The position numbers and the translations under genes are program-made. Under the pieces are notes generated by a model that did no database searches, was not told the DNA's origin, and saw nothing but the letters and a program-made list of their open reading frames with translations. DNA of 41,144 nucleotides from Chloroflexota bacterium (GTDB lineage Bacteria; Chloroflexota; Dehalococcoidia; Lucifugimonadales; JACPCK01): positions 1 to 41,144 of the forward strand of contig JACPCK010000041.1 in assembly GCA_016179845.1 (NCBI GenBank), in the 5' to 3' direction. Within the stretch, counting starts at the first letter, position 1. Every line of letters starts with the position of its first letter. Shown one piece after another: positions 7,539-14,988 of this stretch.

Positions 7539-8015
7539 CTAGGCCTTCACTTCCAGCGTGCCCCACATGTACGGGTTCTCCTTGCCGCCGCAGCAAACCG
7601 AGCAGTAGAATCTGTAGCTCCCTTTCGTGGCGGGCGTGAACGTGAATTCCTGGGTAGTCTCAGGTGGGACATTCACGTCTATCCTGAGATTTTCAAAGGC
7701 GAGCTGGTGCCAGCCGCCGCCGTCGGTATGCAACGGGGTGTCCTTGTTGACTAGGCGCAGGGTGAGCGGCTCACCAGCCCGCCCTTCGATGTGGTTTGGG
7801 TCGAATCCCCCCATGGATAGCTGGACGGTCACTGCACCAGGGCTGCCGCCTCCAGTGGGCCTCATGGCAGGCCATAGGAAATAGGCCGCTAGACCCAGGA
7901 CGACTAACGCAATGGTCCCGAAGGCCAGAAGGCGAATCCTTCCACCTTTACGACGGGCCGCCGCCTTGCGCAGCCGATTCGGGTGTCCCTTCGCGCTTAG
8001 TGTTCGTTTACTCAT
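7539..8015 (-). CDS. Membrane-anchored cupredoxin-domain protein
   Basis: A 158-aa protein with a basic cytoplasmic N-terminus, one membrane anchor (about 28-48) and an outward cupredoxin domain. Candidate copper ligands are H96 and H103 (TPLHTDGGGWHQLAF) and the loop FYCSVCCGGKENPYM (C138, C141, C142, M150). The C-x3-C spacing resembles the CuA loop of cytochrome oxidase subunit II, but the expected His between the last Cys and Met is absent. It is too short for an oxidase subunit and lies in an operon with ccdA and lgt, so a copper-binding or copper-delivery role is more likely than electron transfer in a terminal oxidase. Confidence 0.82.
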   Translation of the reverse strand: MSKRTLSAKGHPNRLRKAAARRKGGRIRLLAFGTIALVVLGLAAYFLWPAMRPTGGGSPGAVTVQLSMGGFDPNHIEGRAGEPLTLRLVNKDTPLHTDGGGWHQLAFENLRIDVNVPPETTQEFTFTPATKGSYRFYCSVCCGGKENPYMWGTLEVKA

Positions 8016-8035
8016 GGGCTGCCTCCCAGACTCAC

Positions 8036-8131
8036 CTAACCTCTAGATGATGGCGTTCCCACGTCTTTGGCGCATCCCATCAGAAGGTTTGCCAGCAAGA
8101 GCAGGGCGACGGCCAGGAAGAGCGTCTTCAT
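8036..8131 (-). CDS. 31-residue lipopeptide (mini-lipoprotein)
   Basis: A reading frame of 31 codons. Residues 1-19 form a lipoprotein signal (MKTLFLAVALLLLANLLMG) ending in the lipobox LLMGC with C20. The mature peptide would be only 12 residues, CAKDVGTPSSRG. Its ATG overlaps the lgt stop (ATGA), and it ends 20 bases before the cupredoxin start, so it lies squarely within the operon. The combination of a complete lipobox and direct coupling to the gene for the lipidating enzyme makes chance unlikely. Function unknown. Confidence 0.65.
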   Translation of the reverse strand: MKTLFLAVALLLLANLLMGCAKDVGTPSSRG

Positions 8132-8952
8132 GGCTCGTGAACCATCACGGGTTGTCTTCTCTCCTTACCAGTGAAGCGGGACCTGAGCAGGTAGAAAGCG
8201 CCCGCCGCCGCCAGAACCAGGGCTATGAGCGCAATCACCTGCGCCTCCTGGAGCCCCCAGAACCATACGGCTTCCTGCCGCACAAAGGTCAGGCTGAAGC
8301 GCCCGAGAGCGTAGCCAGCCACGTACGTCAGGAACAGCAGTCCGCCAGGCAGAGGCCGCCGACGCAGCAAGAGCAGCAGGCCCAAGAGCGCCAGGTCCCA
8401 CAGAACCTCATATACGGGATACGGGTGCGTAGGGATACCCTTCAGTGCCTCCGGGATCATGGCCCCAGGGTTGACGTACACGAAGCCCCAGGGCATGCCG
8501 GTGGGACCCCCGTAGGCATCGCCGTTGATGATGCATCCAACGCGGCCCATCATCTGTCCGACGATGAGCCCTATCACTGTAGCGTCGGCTAGCTGGGCAA
8601 CGGGAAGGCCTTCCCTTCGGGCTACGAAGAGGGCCACCAGGCCACCGGTGATAAGACCGCCCCAGATGGCCAGCCCTCCCTGGTGTATGGCCAGGATAAA
8701 CTGCGGATTGGCCAGGTAGTAGTCCAGCCGGTCCACCACGTGAAACAGCCGCGCCCCCACCAGCCCACCTATCACCGCCCACAGTGCTATGTTGCTCACC
8801 TTGCTGGTATCCAGGTTCCGACGGCGTGCCTCACGCATGGTGAGGAGGATGGCCAGCAGAATGCCTCCGCCGAAGGTGAGGCTGTACCACCGCAGGGCGA
8901 ACCCGCCCAGGTTTACAATGACCGGGTCAATGTTGATGGTTATGCCGTTCAT
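8128..8952 (-). CDS. lgt: Prolipoprotein diacylglyceryl transferase
   Basis: Lgt transfers diacylglycerol from phosphatidylglycerol to the lipobox cysteine of prolipoproteins in the membrane. The 274-aa protein has seven hydrophobic segments, GGLAIWGG (93-100) and the family signature GRVGCIINGDAYG (136-148; catalytic-region Arg137 and Asn143), where most family members have GRIGNFING. ATG at 8952. It is placed in the copper island between a small soluble protein and the lipopeptide, and several island products have lipoboxes. It may be a dedicated second Lgt; that cannot be tested from one window. Confidence 0.93.
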   Translation of the reverse strand: MNGITINIDPVIVNLGGFALRWYSLTFGGGILLAILLTMREARRRNLDTSKVSNIALWAVIGGLVGARLFHVVDRLDYYLANPQFILAIHQGGLAIWGGLITGGLVALFVARREGLPVAQLADATVIGLIVGQMMGRVGCIINGDAYGGPTGMPWGFVYVNPGAMIPEALKGIPTHPYPVYEVLWDLALLGLLLLLRRRPLPGGLLFLTYVAGYALGRFSLTFVRQEAVWFWGLQEAQVIALIALVLAAAGAFYLLRSRFTGKERRQPVMVHEP

Positions 8953-9039
8953 GTACTCCTATCCAATCTAAAGCAACCTCCAGGACCGTTGTCCGCGTGT
9001 CGGTGTTGCCTTCACCCTATCTGGCACGCTCTCGTCCCC

Positions 9040-9354
9040 TCACCCCTCTGAGACAGACTGCTCACCCAAGCTGAAGCCGATCCGGCGGCTTGTGGGGTGA
9101 TGAAGGGATACGGTCACCAGTGTCACCAACCCGTAGGGCAGAAAGGCAAGGTCCATATCGTCGCAGGCCTGGACATCTCGGAAGTACTGGACGGTGAGCC
9201 AGGCGTCCCCCAGGTGGACGATGTGGCAGAGGTCCAGGACCTGTCCGTTGGCTAGGTGTAGGTTCACGACAGGTACGGCGTCAGGACGACTCTGGCACTC
9301 CACAGTCACGCGCTCCGGAAGAGTCTCCCGGTAGAAGCTAGCATCGAAAGTCAT
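9040..9354 (-). CDS. Hypothetical 104-aa protein of the copper island
   Basis: Not recognised. A soluble, mostly beta-strand protein without signal peptide. Alternating hydrophobic stretches such as VVNLHLANGQVLDL, DAWLTVQYF and AFLPYGLVTLVTVSL suggest a small beta barrel. Cys and His residues occur as CHIVH and CDDMD. It starts 7 bases after the stop of the Met-rich protein gene and is followed by lgt, so it belongs to the same transcript. Codon usage matches its neighbours. Confidence 0.65.
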   Translation of the reverse strand: MTFDASFYRETLPERVTVECQSRPDAVPVVNLHLANGQVLDLCHIVHLGDAWLTVQYFRDVQACDDMDLAFLPYGLVTLVTVSLHHPTSRRIGFSLGEQSVSEG

Positions 9355-9361
9355 AGTCCTT

Positions 9362-9739
9362 TCACCAGCCCATCATGCCTCGGCCTGGCTCTCTATCCGT
9401 CACCCCGTTCATCATGCCCTGACCCATATGGCCTCCCATCATCCCACCGCTGCCCATCATGGGGCCGCCCATGGCTCCGTGGTGCCCATCCGCCATGTGG
9501 GTTGCCATGTGCTCCGCCATGGCTTCCCGGTCCTCTTCTGTCAGGGAGCCCATGGCTGACTGCATCCCCTCTACGTCTCCAGCCGCGCACGATGCGTGCA
9601 TGGCGTCGAAAGCGCCAGAAGAAGGGCCATCGCCCTGCCTGGACGCGGCGGCCCAGGCGGGGGCTACCAGCAGCCCACCCAGCACAACTACTACCACAGC
9701 AGTTGCCACAAGCCACCAGAGCTTCTGTATCTTTCTCAT
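9362..9739 (-). CDS. Exported Met/His/Gly-rich protein, probably copper-binding
   Basis: A 125-aa protein starting at the ATG at 9739, chosen because GGAGG lies 6 bases upstream and the protein then begins with a clean signal peptide (MRKIQKLWWLVATAVVVVVL...APAWA). The longer in-frame start lacks both. The mature protein has a helical acidic middle (GMQSAMGSLTEEDREAMAEHM) and a C-terminal half made almost entirely of Met, Gly and His (MGGPMMGSGGMMGGHMGQG). Met-rich repeats of this kind bind Cu(I) in periplasmic copper proteins. Function as a copper buffer is inferred from composition and operon position. Confidence 0.75.
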   Translation of the reverse strand: MRKIQKLWWLVATAVVVVVLGGLLVAPAWAAASRQGDGPSSGAFDAMHASCAAGDVEGMQSAMGSLTEEDREAMAEHMATHMADGHHGAMGGPMMGSGGMMGGHMGQGMMNGVTDREPGRGMMGW

Positions 9740-9788
9740 ATTTGCCTCCTTCTGTTCTTCTTTGTCCTGTGATGACGCCTCTTGGGGC

Positions 9789-10313
9789 TCATTCCCCTGC
9801 AGATGGAAACTCCCAGGTGAACACTCTTTCGGATACTCCCGCAATCTCCCTCAGGGTCAACGAGGCTACCCCCTCTATGGCTGCCCACTGCTCGTTGCTC
9901 GTCATGGGGAAGGCAACAATGCCCTCGCGGTGGTGGTCAGACTCCTCCAGGGCGAGCCATGCCTCAGGCACGAGGTAAGTATTATTCCGCCCTTGGAGGG
10001 TGACCAGGCTGGGCAGGTCGTACTTCAGCAGGTCCACGGAGTGGGTGTCCAGCTTCAGGTGGATCAGCACGTAACGCTCCGCCGGATAGCCGCCGAAGAC
10101 GTCCTGTGCCATCTCCCGCAGGTGGAGTGGCGTAACCCAGATAGCCTGGACGGTCACACCGCCCTGACCTCCGTCAACACGAGTCAGGGAATCTTGGGGT
10201 TCCCCCTGCTCCGCCGAGGAGGTGGTAGCACTCCCCGAGCATGCGCCTAGCGCCAGGGACAGGAGCAGGAGAACGCCCAGGAACACCGCTTGTCTCCGGA
10301 CAGATCCGCCCAT
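9789..10313 (-). CDS. Lipoprotein of the copper island, unknown function
   Basis: A 174-aa protein with a lipoprotein signal ending in LALGAC (C25). The mature part holds a beta-rich domain (VTVQAIWVTPLHL, ERYVLIHLKLDTHSVDL, YLVPEAWLALEESDHHREGIVAF) resembling small secreted immunoglobulin-like domains, but I recognise no family. The ATG at 10313 overlaps the stop of the upstream membrane protein (TAATG), which fixes the start. The much longer frame upstream is a shadow. It lies in the operon between a Cys-Cys-His-His membrane protein and the Met-rich protein and would be a substrate of the Lgt encoded downstream. Confidence 0.75.
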   Translation of the reverse strand: MGGSVRRQAVFLGVLLLLSLALGACSGSATTSSAEQGEPQDSLTRVDGGQGGVTVQAIWVTPLHLREMAQDVFGGYPAERYVLIHLKLDTHSVDLLKYDLPSLVTLQGRNNTYLVPEAWLALEESDHHREGIVAFPMTSNEQWAAIEGVASLTLREIAGVSERVFTWEFPSAGE

Positions 10314-10870
10314 TACCAACGTGCCTCCGCGGGCGCCCCGGCACGGAGTGCCCGAAGATGGGCCCGGCCTTGAAGGACCACTCGCAGCATAATGATCACG
10401 CCCATGGCATTCACTGCCAGCCCCGCCACCATGAAGGAGACGCGGTACTCGTTCAGGAAGATAGCCGCACCGGAGAGGCCCACCAGGGGTAGGACGTCCG
10501 TCACGTGGTGGACGCAGCATGCCACCATTGCCACCGATGACGTGCCGGTGCCTACCCCTGTGGCCGCCGTGGGCATGGCCAGCCTCACTCCGTGGTGGAC
10601 CACCAGGCGGAGGTATGTGTAGAGGCCGGCCTGGATGCCGAAGCCTGAGGCGATGGCAGCCACGAAGGCCCGGTCCTGCGAGAGCAGCTCCAGGGCGTGT
10701 ACCCATCCCTGGGCCCAGGTCACGATCCCCAGGTAAAGCAGCGCCAGGGAGCCCGCCCCAGCCAGGCCAGAAACGAAGGGCAGCCAGCGCCTCAGTGGGC
10801 CAGCCTTTGCCGGTGGCTGAAACACACCCTTGGCCTCCGCCGAGACGTGGCACACCCTCTGCTGCTCCAT
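10313..10870 (-). CDS. Membrane protein with a CCxHH motif
   Basis: A 185-aa integral membrane protein with four to five hydrophobic segments. The striking element is MVACCVHHVTDVLPLVGLSGAA (about 115-136), where CCVHH sits at the start of a helix. Vicinal Cys in a membrane helix recalls MerT-type metal carriers, but there is no real similarity in the rest. It follows the HesB-like gene by 9 bases and overlaps the next gene by one base. A metal transport or chaperone role is suggested by motif and context only. Confidence 0.7.
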   Translation of the reverse strand: MEQQRVCHVSAEAKGVFQPPAKAGPLRRWLPFVSGLAGAGSLALLYLGIVTWAQGWVHALELLSQDRAFVAAIASGFGIQAGLYTYLRLVVHHGVRLAMPTAATGVGTGTSSVAMVACCVHHVTDVLPLVGLSGAAIFLNEYRVSFMVAGLAVNAMGVIIMLRVVLQGRAHLRALRAGAPAEARW

Positions 10871-10879
10871 CAGGCCCTC

Positions 10880-11209
10880 CTAGTGGTGGTGGCCGCACTG
10901 GCACTGGTGGGTCTCCAACCCGGCACCAGGCACTTCGATGACGAAGCCAATACCCGTAGCATCCTCGCGGTAGTCGACGCTGGCCCCGTCCAGCAATTCC
11001 ACCAGCTCTGGCTCCGCCAGCATGCGCATCGGGCCTGCGGAGATGACAACGTCCTCTGGCCCCGTAGTCTCCTCCAGGGCCAGCTTCCAGCCGTGCACGC
11101 ATCCGTGAGGGCCCCGTACAGCGTCTACCCGCACCATTCCTTCGGCAAGGCCGCGAGACTCCAGTACCTCCTTCAGCTTCTCCTGGGCCTCATGCGTAAC
11201 CGTAAGCAT
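10880..11209 (-). CDS. HesB/IscA-like protein with CxCxHHH tail
   Basis: A 109-aa protein of the HesB/IscA-like fold (Fe-S biogenesis domain family). The pattern VRGPHGCVHGWKLALEE, PMRMLAEPELVELLDGASVDY and TGIGFVIEVPG follows the small HesB-like proteins, in which the residue here occupied by Cys in HGCVHG is Cys or, in some species, selenocysteine. The usual C-terminal CxC of IscA is replaced by HQCQCGHHH. The start at 11209 is chosen because AGGAGG precedes that ATG by 7 bases. Rather than building clusters, it may bind copper or another metal through its tail. Confidence 0.78.
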   Translation of the reverse strand: MLTVTHEAQEKLKEVLESRGLAEGMVRVDAVRGPHGCVHGWKLALEETTGPEDVVISAGPMRMLAEPELVELLDGASVDYREDATGIGFVIEVPGAGLETHQCQCGHHH

Positions 11210-11261
11210 CTTCAAGCCTCCTTTCAATTCTCCCCTCTCATACTCGCCCTGTTCTACGCGC

Positions 11262-11471
11262 CTAGTGATGTCCGCTCATCCCGCCAGCGGCGGCAGGCGG
11301 CCCCTTCACGTACTTCCCCGGCTCCTTAACGAAGCTGGACTTGCAGGACGGCGAGCAGAAGTAGTAGGTCTTACTCTGGTAGTCGTGCGTAGCCGCCGCT
11401 TTCCCGGGGTCCACCTCCATCCCGCACACCGGGTCCTTTACCTTTTCCTTCTTCTTTGACCAGAATGGCAT
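11262..11471 (-). CDS. YHS-domain metal-binding protein
   Basis: A 69-aa protein that is almost only a YHS domain: DPVCGMEVD (about 13-21), then KTYYFCSPSCKSSFVKEPGKYV (about 34-55). YHS domains occur in copper ATPases and small metal chaperones and bind metal through the conserved Cys residues. The end is GGMSGHH, another His-containing tail. The ATG at 11471 follows GAGGAGG. A decayed copy of this gene lies 650 bases upstream in the same operon. Confidence 0.88.
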   Translation of the reverse strand: MPFWSKKKEKVKDPVCGMEVDPGKAAATHDYQSKTYYFCSPSCKSSFVKEPGKYVKGPPAAAGGMSGHH

Positions 11472-11495
11472 GTGACTCCTCCTCTCTGGCTATGA

Positions 11496-11795
11496 TTAGT
11501 GTCTGTGACTGTCCTGAGCGCGGCCCTGGCGGTCCCCTGTATCTGGCCCAGCCTTGCTGTGTCCGTGGCCTCCCATGAAATGAAGCAGGGGGTGGAGAAG
11601 AATCATAGCTCCGATCGCGATCGTCGAAGGAGAAACACCGAACACGAGGATGGCAACCACCCCACCCGCCACTGCCAGGCTAAGAAAAACGGCCAACGGG
11701 GTTGCCCGACCCGATCGGCGGTTATCCTGAACCTGACCGCGCACGTTTCTCTCCTTTGCATCACCTTCCAATTGATCCGATCGCGACGACTTCAT
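11496..11795 (-). CDS. DUF2933-like membrane protein
   Basis: A 99-aa protein with a charged N-terminus, two adjacent membrane helices (ATPLAVFLSLAVAGGVVAILVFG and STIAIGAMILLHPLLHFMG) and a tail GGHGHSKAGPDTGDRQGRAQDSHRH. The second helix plus HxHxH region matches the small DUF2933 proteins that accompany copper resistance genes. The ATG at 11795 overlaps the stop of the SHOCT gene (ATGA), which decides the start over a longer upstream frame. Confidence 0.75.
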   Translation of the reverse strand: MKSSRSDQLEGDAKERNVRGQVQDNRRSGRATPLAVFLSLAVAGGVVAILVFGVSPSTIAIGAMILLHPLLHFMGGHGHSKAGPDTGDRQGRAQDSHRH

Positions 11796-12022
11796 TGCAG
11801 TGTCTTTTTGAGGTCCTCGAACTGCTCCTTGCTGATTTCCCCCCGGGCATAGCGTGCCTTGGCGATGTCCAGAGGCGTAGCGCCGCCACTCCCGCCCTGG
11901 CTCCCTGTGAACCGTGAGACGCTCCACACTATCAACCAGATGGTGCTGCCCCAGAATAGGAGCATCCCCACCCATCCCAGGGTCATCCATCCCCAGCCAA
12001 CGTCACTTGTTCCCCACATCAT
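11792..12022 (-). CDS. SHOCT-domain small membrane protein
   Basis: A 76-aa protein with a Trp-rich N-terminus (MMWGTSDVGWGWMTLGWVG), one membrane helix (about 18-38) and a C-terminal SHOCT motif, LDIAKARYARGEISKEQFEDLKKTL. Such proteins are common in copper and two-component operons of Gram-positive-like bacteria; their role is unknown. AAGGAG precedes the tandem ATG codons. The stop is coupled to the DUF2933-like gene. Confidence 0.82.
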   Translation of the reverse strand: MMWGTSDVGWGWMTLGWVGMLLFWGSTIWLIVWSVSRFTGSQGGSGGATPLDIAKARYARGEISKEQFEDLKKTLQ

Positions 12023-12085
12023 GTTGACACTCCTTTGCAGCGATCTTCCCGGCTTTCCAATATTAGGTTGGCTACTAGCGTGACC

Positions 12086-12148
12086 TCACCGGCGACCTCC
12101 ACCCCTGCACACCGGGTCTCTATCTTTCTTGCTTGAGCAGAATGGCAT
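12086..12148 (-). pseudogene. Decayed duplicate of the YHS gene
   Basis: The - strand from ATG at 12148 reads MPFCSSKKDRDPVC, closely matching the start of the intact YHS protein (MPFWSKKKEKVKDPVC). After the Cys a frameshift leads to a stop at 12086. Continuing in the shifted frame gives AGVEVAGEV in place of GMEVDPGKA, after which similarity fades by about 12030. The upstream GAGGAATC also resembles the intact copy's ribosome site. It is a relic of a tandem YHS gene between the 66-aa protein and the SHOCT gene. Confidence 0.7.
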
Positions 12149-12176
12149 TGCGATTCCTCGCTACTGTTGATTGGCC

Positions 12177-12377
12177 CTAGGCTCCCATGCGCTTCTTCAC
12201 CGCGGGAATCACGATGGGCATGAGTACGATCATGGAGAGCCCGAAGACCCAGGCTGCCCCACCAGCGCGGGCGACCCAGGTATAGTCCCCCGCCACCGTT
12301 ATCCCCAGGAAGGCCCCGGATACCAGGAGTGCCATGCTCGTGTAGATGGGCAAGCTGACCAGTCCAACTCGTTTCAT
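12177..12377 (-). CDS. Small two-helix membrane protein coupled to copA
   Basis: A 66-aa protein with two hydrophobic segments (about 8-30 and 38-58) and a basic end, KKRMGA. No Cys or His ligands and no recognised family. Its ATG overlaps the copA stop (ATGA), so it is made together with the ATPase. It could be a small ATPase partner, but that is inference from coupling only. Confidence 0.7.
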   Translation of the reverse strand: MKRVGLVSLPIYTSMALLVSGAFLGITVAGDYTWVARAGGAAWVFGLSMIVLMPIVIPAVKKRMGA

Positions 12378-14953
12378 GCTGTTCTCCTACCCGCTTGTTG
12401 AAGAGCCTGCTCACCTGCATGGGCCTCCCGCCTTCTTCCGGCCCGCCGGATGGGCGGCACGTAGCCCCGCATCCGCTGTGTGTTCAGCGTAACGGAGAGG
12501 GAGCTGACGGCCATGAGGAGAGCCGCCAGCTCGGGGCTCACCACCTGGGCGAAGAAGGGGTAGATGAGCCCCGCTCCTAGTGGGATGGCCAGGGTGTTGT
12601 AGCCGAAGGCCCAGGCCAGGTTTTCCCTCACCAGCCGCATGGTCCGGCGGGAGACCTGGACGGCGGCGATGACGTCCATCAGGTCGTCCTTGATGAGGAT
12701 GACGTGGCCCGTCTCCTTGGCCACGTCCGTCCCCGACCCGATGGCGATGCCGGCGTCGGCCTGGGCCAGGGCCGGGGCGTCGTTGATGCCGTCGCCCACC
12801 ATAGCCACCTTGTAGCCTTCGGCCTGGAGCTTCTTCACCTCGATGGCCTTGTCCTCCGGCAGCACCTCCGCCAGCACCCGGTCGATGCCCAGCTTCCTGG
12901 CAATGGCGTTGGCGGTGCGTCGGTTGTCGCCGGTGATCATGGCCACCTTGATGCCCATTCGCTGAAGGGACTTCACCGCCTGGGCCGAGGTCTCCTTCAG
13001 TGTATCGGCCACGGCCACCAGGCCCACCAGCCGGCCAGTGGCCGCCACCATCATCACCGTCTTGCCGTCCTCCTCCAGCCGCTCCACCTGGGAGAGGACT
13101 CCATCCAGAGAGACCCCCCGTTGCTCCATGAGCCTGCGGTTGCCCAGGACGACCTGGGTGCCGTTCACACGCGCCTCGATGCCGTGGCCGGGCACGGCGT
13201 TGAACTCCTGGGGCTCATCCAGCCGGAGACTTCTGGCCTGGGCCTCCCGGACGATGGCCTCTCCCAGGGGGTGCTCGGAGCCCCTCTCCGCACAGGCCGC
13301 CAGCCGCAGCACCTCCTCCTCTGTGCTGCCAAGGGCCAACACGTCCGTGACCGAGGGCTCGCCCCTGGTGAGGGTGCCCGTCTTGTCGAAGATGACGAAC
13401 CGGACTTTGGAGGTGGCCTCGACGGCGTCGCCGCCCTTGAAGAGTATGCCGTGCTCCGCCGCCTTGCCCGTGCCTGCCATGATGGCGGCGGGCGTCGCCA
13501 GGCCCACAGCGCAGGGGCAGGAGATGATAAGGACAGTCATGGAGACCAGAAGGGCGAAGCCAAAGACGCCCATCTCCGCCAACGTGTAGGGTGTCAGCAT
13601 GAGGCGGCTCTCTGGCGTGAACCACTGGCTGTACCCCAGGAAGAACCAGAAAAGGAATACTGCCAGCGCCAGGGCGTGGACGCCCAGGATGAAGTGGCCC
13701 GCCACTTTGTCGGCCAGGGCCTGGATGGGCGCCCTGGAGAGCTGCGCCTCCTCCACCAGCTTGATGATCTGGGCCAGGGCCGTCTCGCTCCCCACCCTGG
13801 TGGCGCGGAACTTGAAGGCTCCCGTCTTGTTCATGGTGCCGCCGATGACCTCGTCCCCCGCCTTCTTTTCTACGGGGATGCTCTCGCCGGTGACCATGGA
13901 CTGATCCACCGAGGAGTAGCCCTCCTCCACCACGCCGTCCACGGGGATGCTTTCGCCTGGCCGGACCAGCACGAGGTCGCCCACCTGCACCTCCTCGGCA
14001 GTCACCTCCATCTCCTGGCCGTCCCGGAACACTCGAGCCCGCTTGGGCTGTAGCTTCATGAGACGTCGGATCGCCTCTGAGGTCCGCCCGCGTGTGACGG
14101 CCTCCAGGTAGCGGCCCAGGACAATGAAGGCGGTGAGGAGGGCCGACGCCTCGTAGAAGGTGGCCTCGCGCCCGCCGAATCCGGCTTGGGGCCAGAAGGT
14201 GTTGATAACGGCGATGAGGTAGGCGGCGCCGATACCGGTGGCGTAGAGGAGGTTCATATCTGTGATGCCGCGTCTGAGCCCATTCCAGGAGTTCACGAAG
14301 AACTGGCGCCCGGGTCCCACCACGATGGGCGTCGTCAGGAAGAACAGGAGCACCTTGTTGTTCAGCCAGGAGGGAACGATGCTGGGCAGGAACCAGTAGG
14401 GCTGGAAGGTCCCCAGCATCACCAGGATGCCCAGGGGCCAGGCGATGGCCATGTTGACGAGCTGGCGCCGGACCTCCCGCTCCCGGGCCTCGCGCTCCCG
14501 ATCGAGGGCCCCCTGCCCCTCCGCCTTCTCCGCCACTGCGTAGCCCAGGCCCTGGATGAGGCCCCTGATCTCGGCAGGCGTCACCAGGTCCCGTATGTAC
14601 TCGATGCGGGCAGATTCCGTGGACGAGCTGACCACCACCCGGTACACGCCCGGGACATCCGCCAGGGCCTTCTTGATAATCTCCTCGCAGTGGCTCCCCA
14701 TCATGCCCAGGACATGGAACTGCACCACGTCCAGCACGACTCCGTAGCCAATAGCATCCACCTCATCCTTCATTGCCCTCACTGCAGTTACGGAGGGGTC
14801 GTATTCGACCCCGGCCTTCCCGGTGGCCAGGTTCACCGTTGCTCCCTCAACGCCCGGCACGCCCTTGAGGGCCGACTCCACATGGACCACGCAGGAGGCG
14901 CAGGTCATGCCCGAGATAGTCAGGTTTATCTTCTTGAGGCTCTTGGTCGTCAT
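12374..14953 (-). CDS. copA: Copper-exporting P-type ATPase (P1B-1)
   Basis: Cu(I)-exporting ATPase of 859 aa. The N-terminal heavy-metal domain has GMTCASC (C18, C21). A second one is degenerate, GMMGSHC (H87, C88), a variant with a single Cys. The transport site CPC lies at about residue 480, the phosphorylated DKTGTLT at about 522, [10 protein letters not shown] in the P domain, YN in helix 7 and MAVSS in helix 8. CPC plus YN plus MxxSS identifies the Cu(I)-specific subgroup. AGGAGG precedes the ATG. It is preceded by the CsoR-like repressor and followed, with overlap, by a small membrane protein. Confidence 0.96.
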   Translation of the reverse strand: MTTKSLKKINLTISGMTCASCVVHVESALKGVPGVEGATVNLATGKAGVEYDPSVTAVRAMKDEVDAIGYGVVLDVVQFHVLGMMGSHCEEIIKKALADVPGVYRVVVSSSTESARIEYIRDLVTPAEIRGLIQGLGYAVAEKAEGQGALDREREAREREVRRQLVNMAIAWPLGILVMLGTFQPYWFLPSIVPSWLNNKVLLFFLTTPIVVGPGRQFFVNSWNGLRRGITDMNLLYATGIGAAYLIAVINTFWPQAGFGGREATFYEASALLTAFIVLGRYLEAVTRGRTSEAIRRLMKLQPKRARVFRDGQEMEVTAEEVQVGDLVLVRPGESIPVDGVVEEGYSSVDQSMVTGESIPVEKKAGDEVIGGTMNKTGAFKFRATRVGSETALAQIIKLVEEAQLSRAPIQALADKVAGHFILGVHALALAVFLFWFFLGYSQWFTPESRLMLTPYTLAEMGVFGFALLVSMTVLIISCPCAVGLATPAAIMAGTGKAAEHGILFKGGDAVEATSKVRFVIFDKTGTLTRGEPSVTDVLALGSTEEEVLRLAACAERGSEHPLGEAIVREAQARSLRLDEPQEFNAVPGHGIEARVNGTQVVLGNRRLMEQRGVSLDGVLSQVERLEEDGKTVMMVAATGRLVGLVAVADTLKETSAQAVKSLQRMGIKVAMITGDNRRTANAIARKLGIDRVLAEVLPEDKAIEVKKLQAEGYKVAMVGDGINDAPALAQADAGIAIGSGTDVAKETGHVILIKDDLMDVIAAVQVSRRTMRLVRENLAWAFGYNTLAIPLGAGLIYPFFAQVVSPELAALLMAVSSLSVTLNTQRMRGYVPPIRRAGRRREAHAGEQALQQAGRRTA

Positions 14954-14988
14954 CGTTGCCTCCTATCCATTCTCCTTCATGACGAGTC

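Noticed and set aside
7539-8015. Cytochrome c oxidase subunit II
   Set aside because: Too short, no two-helix hairpin and no His in the CuA loop; the neighbours are not oxidase genes.
9789-11102. A 437-codon frame on the - strand as one large protein
   Set aside because: Only the last 174 codons form a lipoprotein. The upstream part overlaps the real membrane-protein and HesB-like genes and reads as low-complexity shadow.
12704-14053. A 449-codon open frame on the + strand
   Set aside because: It is antisense to copA throughout, has a Leu/His/Arg-rich composition typical of the reverse of GC-rich coding DNA, and has no ribosome site.
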